This document shows, piece by piece, positions 1 to 13,500 of a stretch of DNA of 64,000 bases; positions within the stretch are counted from its first letter, which is position 1, and every line of letters starts with the position of its first letter. The stretch is taken from NCBI GenBank assembly GCA_001692895.1, contig KV748184.1, positions 1,178,001 through 1,242,000 on the forward strand. Direction: 5' to 3'. The translations under genes were made by a program, and so were the position numbers. This stretch comes from Cenococcum geophilum 1.58. Its lineage: Eukaryota; Ascomycota; Dothideomycetes; Gloniales; Gloniaceae. A model generated the notes under the pieces. That model worked only from the letters and a program-made list of their open reading frames with translations, was not told the origin of the DNA and made no database searches.

Positions 1-588
1 TACAGCTCGTACTACACTTAGAAAAAGAGGTGATAGCAATAGATACGCTAGGTAAAGACTTCGCAGCTATTAAAGTGTAGTGTTTTAAAGGGGTTGTAAA
101 GGTTAACCTTAAAGCACTTAATTTTAAGCATCCTTTAGCGCGTAAATATTATTATAGGCCGTCTAAAAAAAAGGTTATAGTTTTAAAAAATGTTTTTAAG
201 AGAACTAGTTGCGACTAATTAACTAAGGAATATTTTATTAAGGCTACTATAGATAATAATACACTTGTGGATGCCCTTAGGGTCTCTAGTATTAACGAGG
301 ATACACTTTATTAAAAGGAAGATACTATAAAGATTCCTTACCTTCCTATAGCCTAAGTTGATTGCCTTAATAGATTATACCGCATTTATACTGCCGAGTA
401 AGTTCTAGATCTAAATAATTAATAGTAAACTATTAAGCTTTACTCTAAACGTAAGTTTTAATATTTATACCCCTTTAAGTATCTAACGCGATTTCTAGAA
501 CTCTCTTTAAATGCTTTAATAAATATTATAGAGGCCTTTAAAAACAAGCAGCCCTTTTTAGACGGAGAAATATTTTATAAGATCTTAT
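1..588 (+). pseudogene. DUF3723-family gene relic, part 1 (N-terminal)
   Basis: One frame reads across the segment, interrupted only by TAA/TAG. It carries the N-terminal layout I associate with fungal DUF3723 proteins: a CFKGVVKVNL block near 80-110, a block LNRLYRIYTAEQVL near 365-405 where the family has a Gly/His-rich LHGRHRI-like core, a run of Q/W-derived stops where the family has a WWT motif, and DGEIFYKI at 561-584. The first residues of the gene lie before the window. The frame is cut at 588 by the LTR of Copia-A and resumes at 7054. DUF3723 proteins have no proven biochemical role but recur as accessory genes in Starship giant transposons. The family call is from memory of the consensus, not a search. 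Confidence 0.7.
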
Positions 589-859
589 TGTTCGTACTAA
601 CTTAATAGCACGAGTGAGTCAGATCTAGGGGCACGAAATACGTATAGTATCGTATGCTCTTTTGGATAATAGTAACTGTCGATTGTATAAAGCAGACTAC
701 GTGGTCTATATACTAATGCACCTCCCCCCTAATTAATCAGTGCTTTATAAGTGCACCAGACGCGTAAGCAAGTGGTTGGTGCACCGAACGCGTAAACGCG
801 TACCTGGTGTACCAAACGCGTAAGCACGCGATCGGTACAGCAGGTGCTGTAATTATACA
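589..859 (-). repeat. Copia-A 3' LTR
   Basis: Begins TGTTCGTACTAAC and ends ATTATACA; it aligns end to end with 6783-7053. I count roughly a dozen differences, all C/T or G/A transitions. It contains repeated blocks with the core ACGCGTAA near 767-830. Confidence 0.95.
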
Positions 860-1254
860 CTAGCGGTACTTGAAAAATAAAACCAGATATATACACCCTC
901 CATAATTGCTTTAATAAAACCATAAAACACAAAGGAAAATACATAGGAAATCTCCCTGAGGTGCCATCTAGGCTGCTTTCCAAACGGTGCCCCAAGCTGG
1001 CCGTAAGTCCTGCTTACGGTCCGTAAAATAAACCGTACGGCCGTTTAACGGGCTGTAAGTTAGATCTTAAGGGCCGCTAAGGCGCTAGTGCTAAGCAAGC
1101 TAATGGCGATTTCCTATCCCGGGGATAGAAAATCGTAATTAGTTAGTTTAACCGTCCTATAAAATTTAGCAGGTTACGTAAGTCCACTAAGTCCCACTAT
1201 AGCTTTCTACCGTTTTCCACCTATACCGTATAACGGGCCGTAAACGTACTGTAG

Positions 1255-4200
1255 GTGCTCCATTAGTCCCGTTCCACCCATTCTATAACTTCTAGGTTAA
1301 GCTTATTTATATTAATTAGGGTTTTAAGGGCTTAACACGGCTTTGCCTTAGTTATAGCGTCTACTAAGTTATTTCCGCCGCTAATCTATTTAACCTCCGT
1401 AATCTTACGTCGTTTATAGGCCTAATATAGGCACATTAGGTCGACCATAAGCCTCTTCTCTTATATCGTACCTAGTTTAACTAGGCAGTTATAGAGGGAC
1501 TTTAAATCGGTATATAGAACTAGGGGTAACTGCTCTAGCTATAGGATCTTTTGGATTGTTAATTTAATTACGGCTACTATATTAAAGCTATAACCTAGTA
1601 CGTATAGTTCGGAAGCTAGTACACTACAGGTTACTCGTTTATATTTAATTAAGGACTAGTACAGGATATTTACGTCCTAATTATAGTCCGTAAGTATAAG
1701 TATAAAGCCGATTTGTAATAATAGGTCCCTATTATTAGTAAAGGAGGCGTCTGTAAATACTAGTAGGCTAAGGGATTTTAGGTCTAGTGGTATAAAGGTA
1801 AGTCCCCTTACTGCATTATTAATTTGCCACTAGATACACTTATTAAGCTACTTAATATTTTCCTCTTACAGATCTACTACCTGGGCCGTAAAGGACAAAT
1901 CGTAGGCAAATTCGGGTTGGCAGACTATAGCAATATAGGCGCCTCTTGCGCGCTAGGCGGCGTATTAGTCCTTTATATTTACAGTCTTACGGGTCTCTCT
2001 ACGGGAGCTAGTAAGGTCCGTAGGCCTTGCTATAACAGGCTTTAGGTTTTAAGCTTAGCGCTTTTAAGTTAGCTTAATTAGGTTACCCTTTTATATAATT
2101 AGGCCTCCGTTAAACCTAATCGGATTCTACTTAGTTAACTACTCTTACGGCTTTGCTAAGAACTTAGCCTTTTATAGTTTGGTTTCTTCAGCGTCCGTAA
2201 AGGTCTAGTCTGCTAAAAAGAGGGTATCGTCTATTTAGAGCCCAATAATACCAAGGCCGTTTAATAGGCTGTATAGGAGGTAGGGGTTATAGGTCAACTG
2301 TTCCATTTTAAGCTTACTAACGTAATACTAGTAGTATATCTTAAACCAATGGTTTCTAGCTTCCGGTACTCCGTATAAGGGTTTTATAACCTATAAAATT
2401 ATTCCTAGTTATAGGTTAAGCTCGCGGGGTAGTTATATAAAGATGTCCCTATTTAGGTAGGTATTAGACTGCACGTAGGCTTGTGAGATATCCCGTAGGT
2501 AAAGAGCTACGGGTTTACTTTGCTGTAGGCTAGGTATAAGTGCAAGTATAATCCGTTAGCTGACTCGTTAAATTATAGGCGATTATATAAGGACTAAGTC
2601 CTTTCCTTAGTTATTATAGGCTTATATAACAAGCCTTAATTTTTTAAAAGCTCTATTAGTACTAGGGTGCTTAATTTTATTAATAAAGCGTAAGTTAAAT
2701 ATACGGACGCCTTGCGGAACGTCTCTCTCTGTTATAACCGCAAAGATACCCTTTTTAAGTAGTCCGTTAATCTCTTTACGTTATAAGTCCGTAAATAGGG
2801 TTTCTTATACTAAAACTAATATATCCGCAGGCGGAGATTGCCTTATAGATATTCCTGCGGAGGTCGGGTAAATCTCTATTATGGTGTTCTTAGTTATGGG
2901 GTGCTTTCAGGGGCGTCCTTAACCGCGCTTTACGGTAGGTATAGCGGGTTTAGTAGGTTTCTAGGGGACTTCTTAGGTAGGCAAAGGTGCTTCTAGTTTG
3001 TTTAATTTAGTGGTCGCTTCTAGTTTATCTAGTTCGGCGGTTGCTTCTAGTTTGTTTAGTTCGGTAGTTGCTTCTAGTTCGTCTGGCTTAATATTATGGG
3101 TATCTTCGGGCCGAAAGTAGGGTTTTACGGACGTGCTTCTAAACCTAGTTAGCCCGCTAGGAAGTTATACGCAGCACATCTTATTTTCTATAGCCAGTAA
3201 ACAGTAGGGTCCGGTCTACTTACCGCTTTCACGCTATATAAGGACTTTAGAGTTAAGCAAAAGGTCGTATACTAAGGTTATATTAGGTCCGTTGCGGTAG
3301 TATAAGGCGTTATTAATAGTTTGTTTAGCCCGTAGCTTAACTATCTTAGCTATTGCCTTCTGTATTGTAGCTGCTCGTTCCATAATAGATAGGGTAGGAG
3401 GATCTAGATTACTTATCCTTGGGTAGGCTCTATAGACCAAGAGGGTAGGTACTAGTCCGTCCGGGCCAGCGGTGTTATTAATGGCTTTTACGGCTATCTA
3501 TAGAGCCAATTCCTTTTAAATATCCTTATATTTATCTGTAATAATCTAGTAAGCTCTCCGTAGGGCTAGGTAAGCTTATTTAATAAGCCCAACGGACCAA
3601 TACGCCTTAACTAAAACAGCTTTTATGGAGATAGCCATAGCCGTAGTATACTGCTAGAATTCCTTACTAATAAAGTTCCTACTGGCGTCGTGGGTAATAT
3701 ACTGCGGGGGTCCAATGTATGTGTCGATCTAGCAGGTCCGTAAGATATCCCAAGTGTACTTTATAGATATATTTTATAGCCAATGGGCGGCTTAGTAGCG
3801 GGTTACCTTGTCGATTATATATAGTACTAGGCTGCTATTAATATACATAATGTCTACGTATACTAAGTGGTTAAAGTTAAGGTCTTTATAAAGGGTAAAC
3901 TTAAATTGGCCTAGGGAACGTCCGTATTTCTAGCAGAGGGAGCAGTATTTAGTTAGGTAGTCAACTACCTTCCTATTAACGTCGTCGTGTCTAGAGCATT
4001 TAAGGACTCTATATAGCTTTTCGGCTAACAGGTAGCCGAAACGGCAGTACAGGCGGTAAATCTCCGTACTAGTAAGGTAGCACGGGTTATAGTTAAAAGA
4101 TTCCTAAATATAGGTCCGTAAAGTCTCTCCCTATATAAGGAACGGGTGTCCAAATCATCATATAACTAGTAGGGTAATATGCTTACTTCCTAGGGTAGTT

Positions 4201-6248
4201 ACAGGGCTAATTAGGGTGTCTATAATATTATTATAGTACACCTATAATCTGTCCATATCTATAAGGCAGAGTAGAAAAGGGGTGTCCGCTTTTACTACGT
4301 GGAAGTTAACTAGGCTAATTAGAGTCTTAACTTTAACTAATCTAATTAATACGGTTAAGCCGATGCCGAATTAGACGTTTACGGCCCCAGTTTGCGTAAT
4401 ATCGATGTCCGTATTGTTATCTATAGTGGTCTTATATATAAGGTATTGTCCATAGCCTACGGTAGACTTCTTAGAGGTACCTATGTTGATTATAACGCCG
4501 TAGAATTCCTTGGGGGTATAGCGTTCTGTAGTAATATATACAAATAGGTCCTGTTTATAGTCTGTAACGTCCGTAACGGGGGTAGCGGGTGTACTTACGG
4601 GTTAGTTTTTAGGTGCAACTAAGTATATAAAGGAACGGTCGGCTAATACGGTCGTAATATTAAAGGCTTGGCTGTCCGTAAAAGGTCTAAAAGTAGTTAG
4701 GAATGTCTCTGAGGTCTCCTATTCCTAGGCCTTTAAGTTAAAGTCAATTATAAGGGCTTCTATTAACTTATCGGGAGGCTCCTCTGCTTCCTCTCCTTTG
4801 TATTTTAAGATAAACTAGTTAATCTAGTTATTAAGTCTCTTCCTAGACTTATTACGTTCTTCCTAGGTATATCTTATAGACTAACATCCTTCCTTACCAC
4901 ACACAAAGCACTTCTAGCTGGTTCGTCTATGGGGGTATGTTTTCGTACGGGGGTTACTGCGGGGGTTATGGGTAGGACTTAGTCGGTACGGGTGCTGCTA
5001 GCAGTAGCGGCGGTCCGTAAAGTAGACGTCTAAGTCTATTTACGGATATTAAATATCCGTAGTAAAGGCTTAAGTGCTATCTAGTGGGTTTAAGACTTTA
5101 TATATTATAATAGAGGAGCGTAGATTATTAATAAGGCCAGCTAAGGTATCTGTAGGCTTATAGTAGGCGTACTTGTAGGGCTCTACTTCCTAGCAAGCTG
5201 TAATAAGTTTGTTATACAGGAAGTCGTCTGTTCGAAGCTTGGCGTTAAGGCCGTGCTGTAGGTGCCGGAGGTCCTTAATAAGTATTTGCAGGCACTTTAT
5301 AGTCGACTTTTCAGTATTCTTGTTAATTACGGTCCGTAGCTTAGTCGCATTCCATTAAATAAGGATATCACACTTATATTCCGGTCCTTTAAAGTAGTTG
5401 CGTGTAGCTTTATATAGCTTATTAAAAGGAACACCAAGGGGGTTGCTCTTGAGGTTGGTGTAGTAGTAGTTAAGTGCTAGGCCGCGCAGTATAGTAGAGT
5501 AGGCTTAGCTAAACTCCTATTTAGGAATATCAGCCTTCTGACAAAGGTCCGTAAAGATAGTTAGTTTAAAGTTAAAGTTATCGTTTTTACCGCTGTACTT
5601 GGATTCGTCGGTGTAGAGCTTAGCTAGATTTGCTAGCTCCTTACTATAGGTCTTTACTTAGGTGGCTTGCGGATCTTTGGCTTGTGGATATATAGCTTGT
5701 AGATATATAGCTTACGGATCTGTGACTTAAACAGCGGGGGTAATTTGGTCCGTATTTTGGTTTATAGGGGTATTACGGTCCGTAATTTGGGTTACAGTGG
5801 TGTTATAGTCCGTAACTTAAGTATTAGGTATACTTTGGCCAGTAAGATTAATTCTTATACTACTTAGGTTTATGGAACGAATTTGGTTAAATAGGTTATC
5901 TATAAGGCTAGAGATTCTATTAAGTTTAAAGGAGGTAAAGAGGTCGCTGGTTTTAATGTAATCTAAGATCTGCTCTTTAGTCCATTCCGTTTAGTCTTCC
6001 TTACACAGTATATTGTACAGGGACCGTGCAATAGTAACTCGTTTGTCTTTTTCAACCCATACACCTTAGTGACGTAAAAGGTTTCGTAGGTTACGGACAG
6101 GTATAATGCTGCAAGCCTTAAAAGTAGCTTCCGTAAAGTCTATAAAGTCTTCCTTATATTGCTCCCACAGGTCGTCGTTTATAAGCTTGTAATGTCCATA
6201 TTTAAGGACTTTAAACTTAATATAGTTATTGACGTCGTTTATAGACAT
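1255..6248 (-). pseudogene. Copia-A gag-pol polyprotein relic
   Basis: The minus strand reads as a fungal Copia polyprotein with frame breaks. The gag N-terminus is near 6248 (MSINDVNNYIKFK...). A gag zinc knuckle lies at 4884-4910 (KCFVCGKEGC followed by a stop where Trp is expected). Integrase C-terminal sequence is near 3234-3440 (TINNALYYRNGPN). Reverse transcriptase lies around 1900-2800. RNase H ends near 1255 with LVDAITKAKPC, matching the family's ADAMTK-type end. Stops are TAG/TAA from Gln and Trp codons. It once encoded protease, integrase and reverse transcriptase for retrotransposition and is not functional now. Confidence 0.85.
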
Positions 6249-6782
6249 AAGGTCGACTCCCTAACTCCACTTCTCTTCGCCTTCGTTAATTTGCTTACTA
6301 ATATCTACTATACTATATAGTGTAGTAAAGTACGTAGCGGGTGGAAGGGGTCTTGTGGTGATCCGTAAGGGCGGTTAATATCCATAACGGTTTGCAAAAG
6401 GGTAGGGGGTTTCCGTAAGGTCTTATAACGGTCCGTAGAGGTAATTAATAGGTCCGTATTGGTTCGTAGAGGGGTAAGGGGTCTCCGTAAGGTGTTTGAA
6501 AAGAGGTCGGAGGTATTAAAGAAGGGTGTGGTAGGAATAGGGGTTTGTAGTTTGAAGGTAGGTTAAGGGTAGGGGGTTCCGTATAGGTTTATATTCGCGT
6601 CTATAAACTTCCGGTAAACCATATTAAGACTTAAATAAGTATATAGAGTTAGTGATAGGTCCGTAATTCTTTACCTTCCGACCTTCCAGTAGGTCGTACT
6701 AGGATTAAACGGGTGGTTGCTGTTAAGTATTGCTTAGGGGAGGTATTGAGTGATTTCTGATCTATGCGCGCTTACTAATCAG

Positions 6783-7053
6783 TGTTTATACTAACTTAAT
6801 AGCACGAGTGAGTTAGATCCAGGGGCACGAAATACGTATAGTATCGTATGCTCTTTTGGATAATGGTGACTGTCGATTATATAAAGCAGACTACGTGGTC
6901 TATATACTGATGCACCTCCCCCCTAATTAGTCAGTGCTTTATAAGTGCACCAGACGCGTAAGCGAGTGGTTGGTGCACCGAACGCGTAAACGCGTACCTA
7001 GTGTACCGAACGCGTAAGCACGCGATCGGTACAGTAGGTGCTGTAATTATACA
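6783..7053 (-). repeat. Copia-A 5' LTR
   Basis: Begins TGTTTATACTAAC on the plus strand and ends ATTATACA, then CTTAT. It is the promoter-bearing LTR for the minus-strand polyprotein. The bases just inside it (6769-6782) read CTGATTAGTAAGCG on the minus strand, the expected place of the primer-binding site. The same CTGATYAG start occurs in Copia-B1, B2 and C. Confidence 0.95.
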
Positions 7054-10000
7054 CTTATATTATTATTAAAGAAACAATAATAAATTGGAAAACTAATAGC
7101 GGAGTCGGCTTATAGCTACAAAAGAGAAAGATTTATAGCAGCTGTTAAAGAATAAGCGCTTTTAAGATGTATTTTACGCACTTAATAATATACCGGAACT
7201 CTTTTACCTAATTTAGCTAGGCACTTTATATTGTTTTTTAGGTTTAAAGTATAATAAGGTATACTTTTACTTATACATATTTAGGAGATCCTTAATTATC
7301 TTAAGCATATTTTAATTATCTAGAATTAAATTCTAGGCTATGAAACTATTTTACCCTATAAAACTATTCTACCCTATAAAACTTTGAATATCTTATATTC
7401 TGCTGTTAATGCCCTTATAATATAAAAACTGGAGCTTTATGCACCTACTATCTCTAAAAGAGATTAGATTTCCATTAAAAGTTAGATATAATTAAAAATA
7501 ATATTTCCTACTATTATAGACTCCTATAAGAGAGATGTGCTTTTTAAAAATATTTTATTAGTTCCTTACTTAATTCCTACTCTACATAGTTATTTTAAAA
7601 AATTAAAGTATTTTAAACCTTGTTATACTATCTTTAAATAACTCCTAGGTTCTAAACAGAAATATACTATTTAGCGTAGCTTTTTAACTGTCTATTTTTG
7701 TCCTAAAAATCTCAATATTAAATATTTAGAAGACTAGATAACACCGCTATCCCTAATAATATTTAAGGGGGACAGATAGTTGGGTTACGTTATACTATAG
7801 GCATTTTACATGCGTTATTTCTAAGATAACGTCTATGGCCCCTAAAAAGGAGCTAGGCAAATAAAAACCCGTTATTAAAGAGCTAAATCTAGCTCTTTGG
7901 CATAAACTAGGGAATCTTACTATAATTTTAGGTTTTTATATAAATTAAGCCTTTAAACTATAGAAACAGGATCCTAATAGGGAACTTATTATCTATTTTT
8001 TTAAGTAAGTAAAGCCTGGTTATAGGGATAATATTAATAAACCTATATCTTAGGTCACGCAAGTATTAAAGTTAATAAAGTATTTTTGTGGAGAATAACA
8101 GCTTTTTTAGTTTATTTTGGAGGCAAAACTACTTAGCAATTGTCGCTGTGGCCGGCCTTTTAAGGATAATTATATTAAGGATTAGTTCTCCTTATTCGCT
8201 CTATTAATCTTCTTTATAAACTATATTTAAGGTACTAAAATAACCTCATTTTATATTAAGTGTAACTTATATTATAGCTTTTTTAAAAGTAGCACCTAAC
8301 AGGTAAGGCGTTGGATATTAAAATCTAAATACTTACTAACAATTTAAAGTTCGATTTCCTAGAAACATTAACTTCTTTCTATAGGTATATTAACGCCAAC
8401 TATATCCTTAAAGCTCCTTTAGCTATATTATAAGGAGACTTATTAGCCTAAGAAAAGTAAAAAGTGGAACGGCTTAAGGATATTAAGCGCTACTTATATG
8501 CTGAGATTAAAAGGCTAAAAAGAGAGTTATAGGAAGAAAGAAATTCCAAGGGAGATATAAGAAGACAGTATAAATAGGAGTTAACTATAGAGAGAGATAA
8601 GAATTAGCAGCTATAAAATAAGGTTAGAGATCTTAAAAGACTCTATTAAAATATAGTATAAAATGCCTAACAAGAGAAGGCCAAATTGGGAGAAGTGGAG
8701 ATAAAAATTTAAAATTAGCAAATTCGGATTAATAAACTTAAAAATTCTAACAATATTAATAATTTTATAAGTTATTACTTTAATAAAGATGTTAGTGTGC
8801 TAAACCTATAAGAGACCGTTTTCCTCTTAGAGAAAAAGATAGAGTTAATAATAAGATATAAAGAAGGGTTAAATGCAAAATTAGTAAAGCAGAGATAATT
8901 AATAAAGGGATATATTAAGTAGACTGCATTCTTTAAAGTAGAAAATTCTAAGCTATAGGTCTAGCTAGTAACTTATAAGGCAGAAAAAGATAAATTAATC
9001 TTTAAGCTCTAAAAAAATTAAGTAAGTATTTAAACTATTTAATCCTAGGATATAGAAGTTTAAGTTAATTTATTAACTAAATTGGACCGTGCTAAAGATA
9101 AATAGATTACTTTATTAACAAATACGCAAGCCCGGCTATAGGCTAAAATAAATTAACTTAGAGCAAATTTTAAAGTAGAAAATAGCAGACTATAAGCCTA
9201 ACTTATAGCCTAAAAAAGAGAAAAAGATAAATTAATATCTAAGCTTTAAATAAGAAGAGTATAAATGTAGGATTTTGGTGTCTAAACTATTATTTAATCC
9301 CCGGATGGAGAAGTTTAGGCTAATTTGCTAACTATATAGGACTATACTAAAGATAAGTAGATTACTTAATTACGGAATATATAAGCCTAGCTATAGACTA
9401 AAGTATAAAAACTTTGTAGCTAAATAGTTTAATTACCGAATTTTAACGTGGAGATAAGTGCTAAGGAAATAAAAATATTGTAATATAAAATTACTAACCT
9501 TAAATCCAAACTTAAAAAAACCTAAGCTAAGCTAAAGAGTAGTAAATTTATAGGCTTCTAGTGGGACTAAATAATTAGTGACCTTATACGCTAAAAGGAA
9601 GAACTTTAAGCTGCCGCGTATTAGGAAACTCTTTAAGCTATAGGCCGCGCTTTAAGAATATAAGCTGGTTAGGAGAAAACCTAGCGATATTACACCATTA
9701 CTAAAGAGACTAAGGATAACGTTATTATGCGTAAATCTAATTTGCTATAGAGAGAGAGCGCTACTACCCGGCTTGTAGATATTAGAGAAATTAGGTAAAT
9801 AAAGTTTAGGGGTAATAAGTATATCTTAGTTTTTTTAATTCGACTTATTTACGGTTTTAGATACTATTAGATAAATATTCTAAAGGATAAGGAATATATA
9901 GCTAAATTTATATAATAGTACATAGAATGCGCAGGAAATATATATACTAGCCGCTTTAGTATTCTTTAGCTAGTTACGCCTAAGACCTAGACTATAATCT

Positions 10001-10104
10001 TAAGGATCTCTGCCTTAAGAATAGTGGTTACTATTTTAGGGAATTGGCAGATATAGGAACGTTTGCAAATAGTGTTACCAAAATAGCAAAGAAACGTCGC
10101 TTAG
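7054..10104 (+). pseudogene. DUF3723-family gene relic, part 2 (core and coiled coil)
   Basis: The DUF3723 frame resumes directly after Copia-A. Family-like landmarks in order are NNIPELFYLIQLGTL with Gln-derived stops (about 7155-7250), AFYMRYF and DNVYGP (about 7799-7840), and RCGRPFKDNYIKD (about 8145-8185). Next comes a block like TSFYIKCNLYYSFF, where the family has ITSFFVRRSVYFAFF. After a frame change near 8290 follows a long charged coiled coil (about 8464-9450), then a C-terminal block with VFLIRLIYGFRYY (about 9829-9868). Stops are all TAA/TAG. The gene is cut at 10104 by Copia-B1. Coiled coils at the C-terminus are usual in this family. Function unknown. Confidence 0.7.
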
Positions 10105-10274
10105 TGTCGGTGTAACTCGCTTTATCAACGTGCACGAATATCACTTGTAGTGGTACGTATGCGGTGTTAAAGTTGGTAGTTTATTAACTATAGAAGAAAG
10201 GGGTTGCTCCAAGGTTAGACAGTTAGTCTCGCTTCGTGGTTATATAACCACGTTACGTAATTAACGTTTTAACA
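10105..10274 (-). repeat. Copia-B1 3' LTR
   Basis: Begins TGTCGGTGTAACTC and ends TTTTAACA; preceded by CTTAG. It aligns without gaps to 16278-16447 with about 16 differences, all transitions. Confidence 0.95.
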
Positions 10275-10595
10275 CTAGAGCAACTCTAAAAAGAAGGCTA
10301 ATCTATACTCCAAAGTTAAGTCTCTTCTAGACTATTCGTAGCGTATACGTAATAGTTAGCTCTTCCGTCTATAATATACAATAACTTCTACGTATAACGG
10401 TAATAGAGCATTATCTGCCAGATTCTGCCAAATTCTGCTATACTATTAAGCCAGCCAATTAGGATTTTCCATGCCCGGCATGAAAAATCGCTATTAGCTC
10501 GTCTGCTACTAGCGCCTTAGCGGCTAGCTCTGTATAGTACGAGCCCGTTACACCTAGTTATATAACGCTATACTAAAGCCAAGTCCGTTTGTTCA

Positions 10596-13500
10596 ACCTA
10601 CCCTATAGCCCGTAATTTAACTCTATTCGTGTTAATAAGCTATAATAGTGCCGTGCAGGGCTTACCCTTTGTTATAGCGTCCGCAGGGTTAGTATCTCCA
10701 TTAATCCACTTAACTTTGGTAATCTGTCTTCGTTTGTAAGCTTAGCGAAGGCACATTATATTAATTATTAAGTGTTTCTTTTGCGTAGTTCCTAGTCGGA
10801 CAAGACAGTTGTATAAAGACTTCGAATTAGTACAGAGAATAAGTAGTAAGTTGACCTATAGGACCTTGTCCAGCGTAGATTTAATTATAGCGCCTATATT
10901 AAAACTATATGCTATACCGTATAGCTCTAAGGCTAATACACTTCTAGTAACTCTTTTACACTTAATTAAAGACCAGTAAACGATGTTTGCCTTATTTAAG
11001 GCGTCTGCTAGTATAAGTATATAGCCAATTTGCGAAGATAGGTCCTTATTATTGGTGAAGGAAGCGTCTATAAATACCAGGAGTTATAAAGTATTAGCGT
11101 CTAGCTTAACAAACTTTAGGCCTCTATCTGCGTTCTTAATCTACTAGCTTAATCGCTTATTAAGACTCTTTATATTATCTTTAACTAGGTTAATTGCCTA
11201 GGTAGTAAAGAATAGGTTAAATAAGGCCTTTAGCTAATAGACTAAGGCGATATAGGCTCCTTTGGCGCGTTAAGCGATATACTAGTCCTTTAGCGCAAGT
11301 AGGCCACGCGTAACTCCTCTAGAGCTAGTGCTGTCTGCTAGCGTAGTGTTAACTACACTAAGGTTCTTATACTGGCGCTTTTACGTTAGCGTAATGCTCC
11401 CGTCTTATATTAATTAAATAAGTCCTCCATTAAACTTAATTGGTATATTAGCGGTCAGTTGCTCTCGCTCCTTAGCTATAAATTCGGCCTTATGTAGTTT
11501 GCTTTGTTCAGCCTCTACAAAGGTATTATCTGCAAGAAATAGTGTATTATTAGTCTGTAGGCCAACGATTCCGAAAGGCTTATTGCTATAAAGTAAGCAA
11601 GGGTCGTACGTGGACTGGTCCATTTGCAGCTAATTAACGTGGTGTAAATAGTAGGTCTTAAACCAGTAGTTTCCAGCTTCAGGTACTCCGTAAAGTAGCT
11701 TCACAACCTTTAGAACGGAGTCCGTATCAATTCCCAATTGTTTATTTAGCTCGTGTGGCGGTCGTACATAGAACTCGCGGTTCAGGTTCGTAGTAGACTG
11801 GACGTAGGCTTATGAGATATCTCGGAGGTAGAGTCGTATCTACGGTAACATAGCAGCGATACAGAGAATCAGCCGCTGACTAACTCGTTAAATCGTTAGT
11901 GACTAAGTAAGGACTAGTTCTTTCTCTAAGTCATTATAGGCCTATACGACAAGTCGTGATTTCTCAAAGGCTTTATCGGTTCCCTTATTCTTAATCTCAT
12001 CAACGAACCGTGAATTAAAGAGTCTAACCCCCTTTGGTATATCGTGTAGTTTAATAATCTTAAAGACGCCTTTCTCGAGTAGGCCTATGACCTCCTTTTG
12101 TCGTAAAGCGCTAAATTGGGTGTTGCTATCGTTCTGTAAGTAAATGGTAGCGTCAGCCGTATCTGCGGTATCATCGTCCTGTAAGTAGATAGCGATATCA
12201 GCGATATCCGCAATATCAGCGATATCCGCAATATCACCCGTGAAGGCGCCTATATCTGTCGTAGCATCCGTAACAGCTGTGTCTGCGACGGCCGTAAGCA
12301 ATGGGTATTTACGGGGGCGACCTCTACCCCGCTTTGGCGGTAGCTATAGTTCAGCCTCAGGTAACGATTAAGGTTCAGCTAATAAAGGTACTGGTTTATC
12401 TAATTCAATAGACTCTCGTGGTTCGACTGGGTCTTATAGGTCCAGTAGGTAAGGTTTCACAACCGTAGAGCGGAAGGTCGTAGGCCCATTTAGTAGCTTT
12501 ACGGTGCAGGTTTCACCGTCAACGGTAAGCAGCATATATGGCCCGTCCCAATAGCCACTTTGGCCAGTATTACCTTCTCTCCAGACTAAGATAGGCGAAC
12601 TAGGTGGGAGGCCATAAATAGCGTCAGTTCGTGGTCCGTTTCGCATATTAAGAGCATTAGTGATCTGTCGTTTAGCTCGTAGCTTCTGGATTTCCACCAT
12701 TACTTTCTTAATGGCCGCAGCTCGCTATATAACTGAAGGTAATAGCGCGTCCAATTCAACCATTCGGGGGTAGGCTCCAAAGACTAGGAGTGTAGGGACT
12801 AGGCCTTCTAGGCTAGCCGTGTCATTAATGGCTTTAAAGGCCATTTATAGGGCCATCTCCTTACTAATTTCAGGGATTTCAGTCATAATAATTTGGTAGG
12901 CTCATTATAGTGGACCGTAGTAGCGTTCTACCATTCCAATAGAATTATATAATTCGACTAAAACTAACTTTATAGTTACTCCCATAGTAGCAGCGTAGTG
13001 CTTAAACTCCTTACTAATAAAGTTCTTCCCAGCGTCTATAGTGATTAAGTCTAGTAGTCCTAAATAGCTGTTAATCTAGTACATCCGTAGAATATCCTAA
13101 GTGTGCTTGGCGCTAATGTCTTGTAGCCATCTACCAGCTTAAAATTAAGTTGCTTCGTTAACTACGTATAGTAGGGGGGAGCCGCTAATATACATAATGT
13201 TAACGATAATATTATAATTAAAATTAACGTCGTCTTATAAGGTGAAGCAAAATCTACCTAAAGATCTACTATACTTCTAACAATAGTGGCAGAGTCTAGT
13301 TAGCTCTTCAATAGCAGATCTATCAGTATTATGGCCGTGGCCAGCCTTGTTAAGAAGCTTTTATAGTCTATCAATTAACAGGTAACCAAATTGACGGTAT
13401 AGACGTCGTAGTTCTACGTTAGTTAAGTAGTAAGGGTTTATATTAAAAGACTCAACCAAATAAGACTATAAGGAGAAGCTCTATAGGAGAAATGGGTGGC

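Larger units (their letters stand above)
589..7053 (-). mobile_element. Copia-A, Ty1/Copia LTR retrotransposon (RIP-inactivated)
   Basis: Two 271-bp LTRs (589-859 and 6783-7053) beginning TG and ending CA bound a 6,465-bp element. It is flanked by a perfect 5-bp target duplication CTTAT (584-588 and 7054-7058). Domain order on the minus strand is gag, zinc knuckle, integrase, reverse transcriptase, RNase H, which is the Copia order. The 5' LTR is therefore the right-hand one. The insertion interrupts the DUF3723 relic: joining the flanks after removing one CTTAT restores a continuous frame. All coding frames contain many stops, so the copy cannot be autonomous. Confidence 0.95.
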
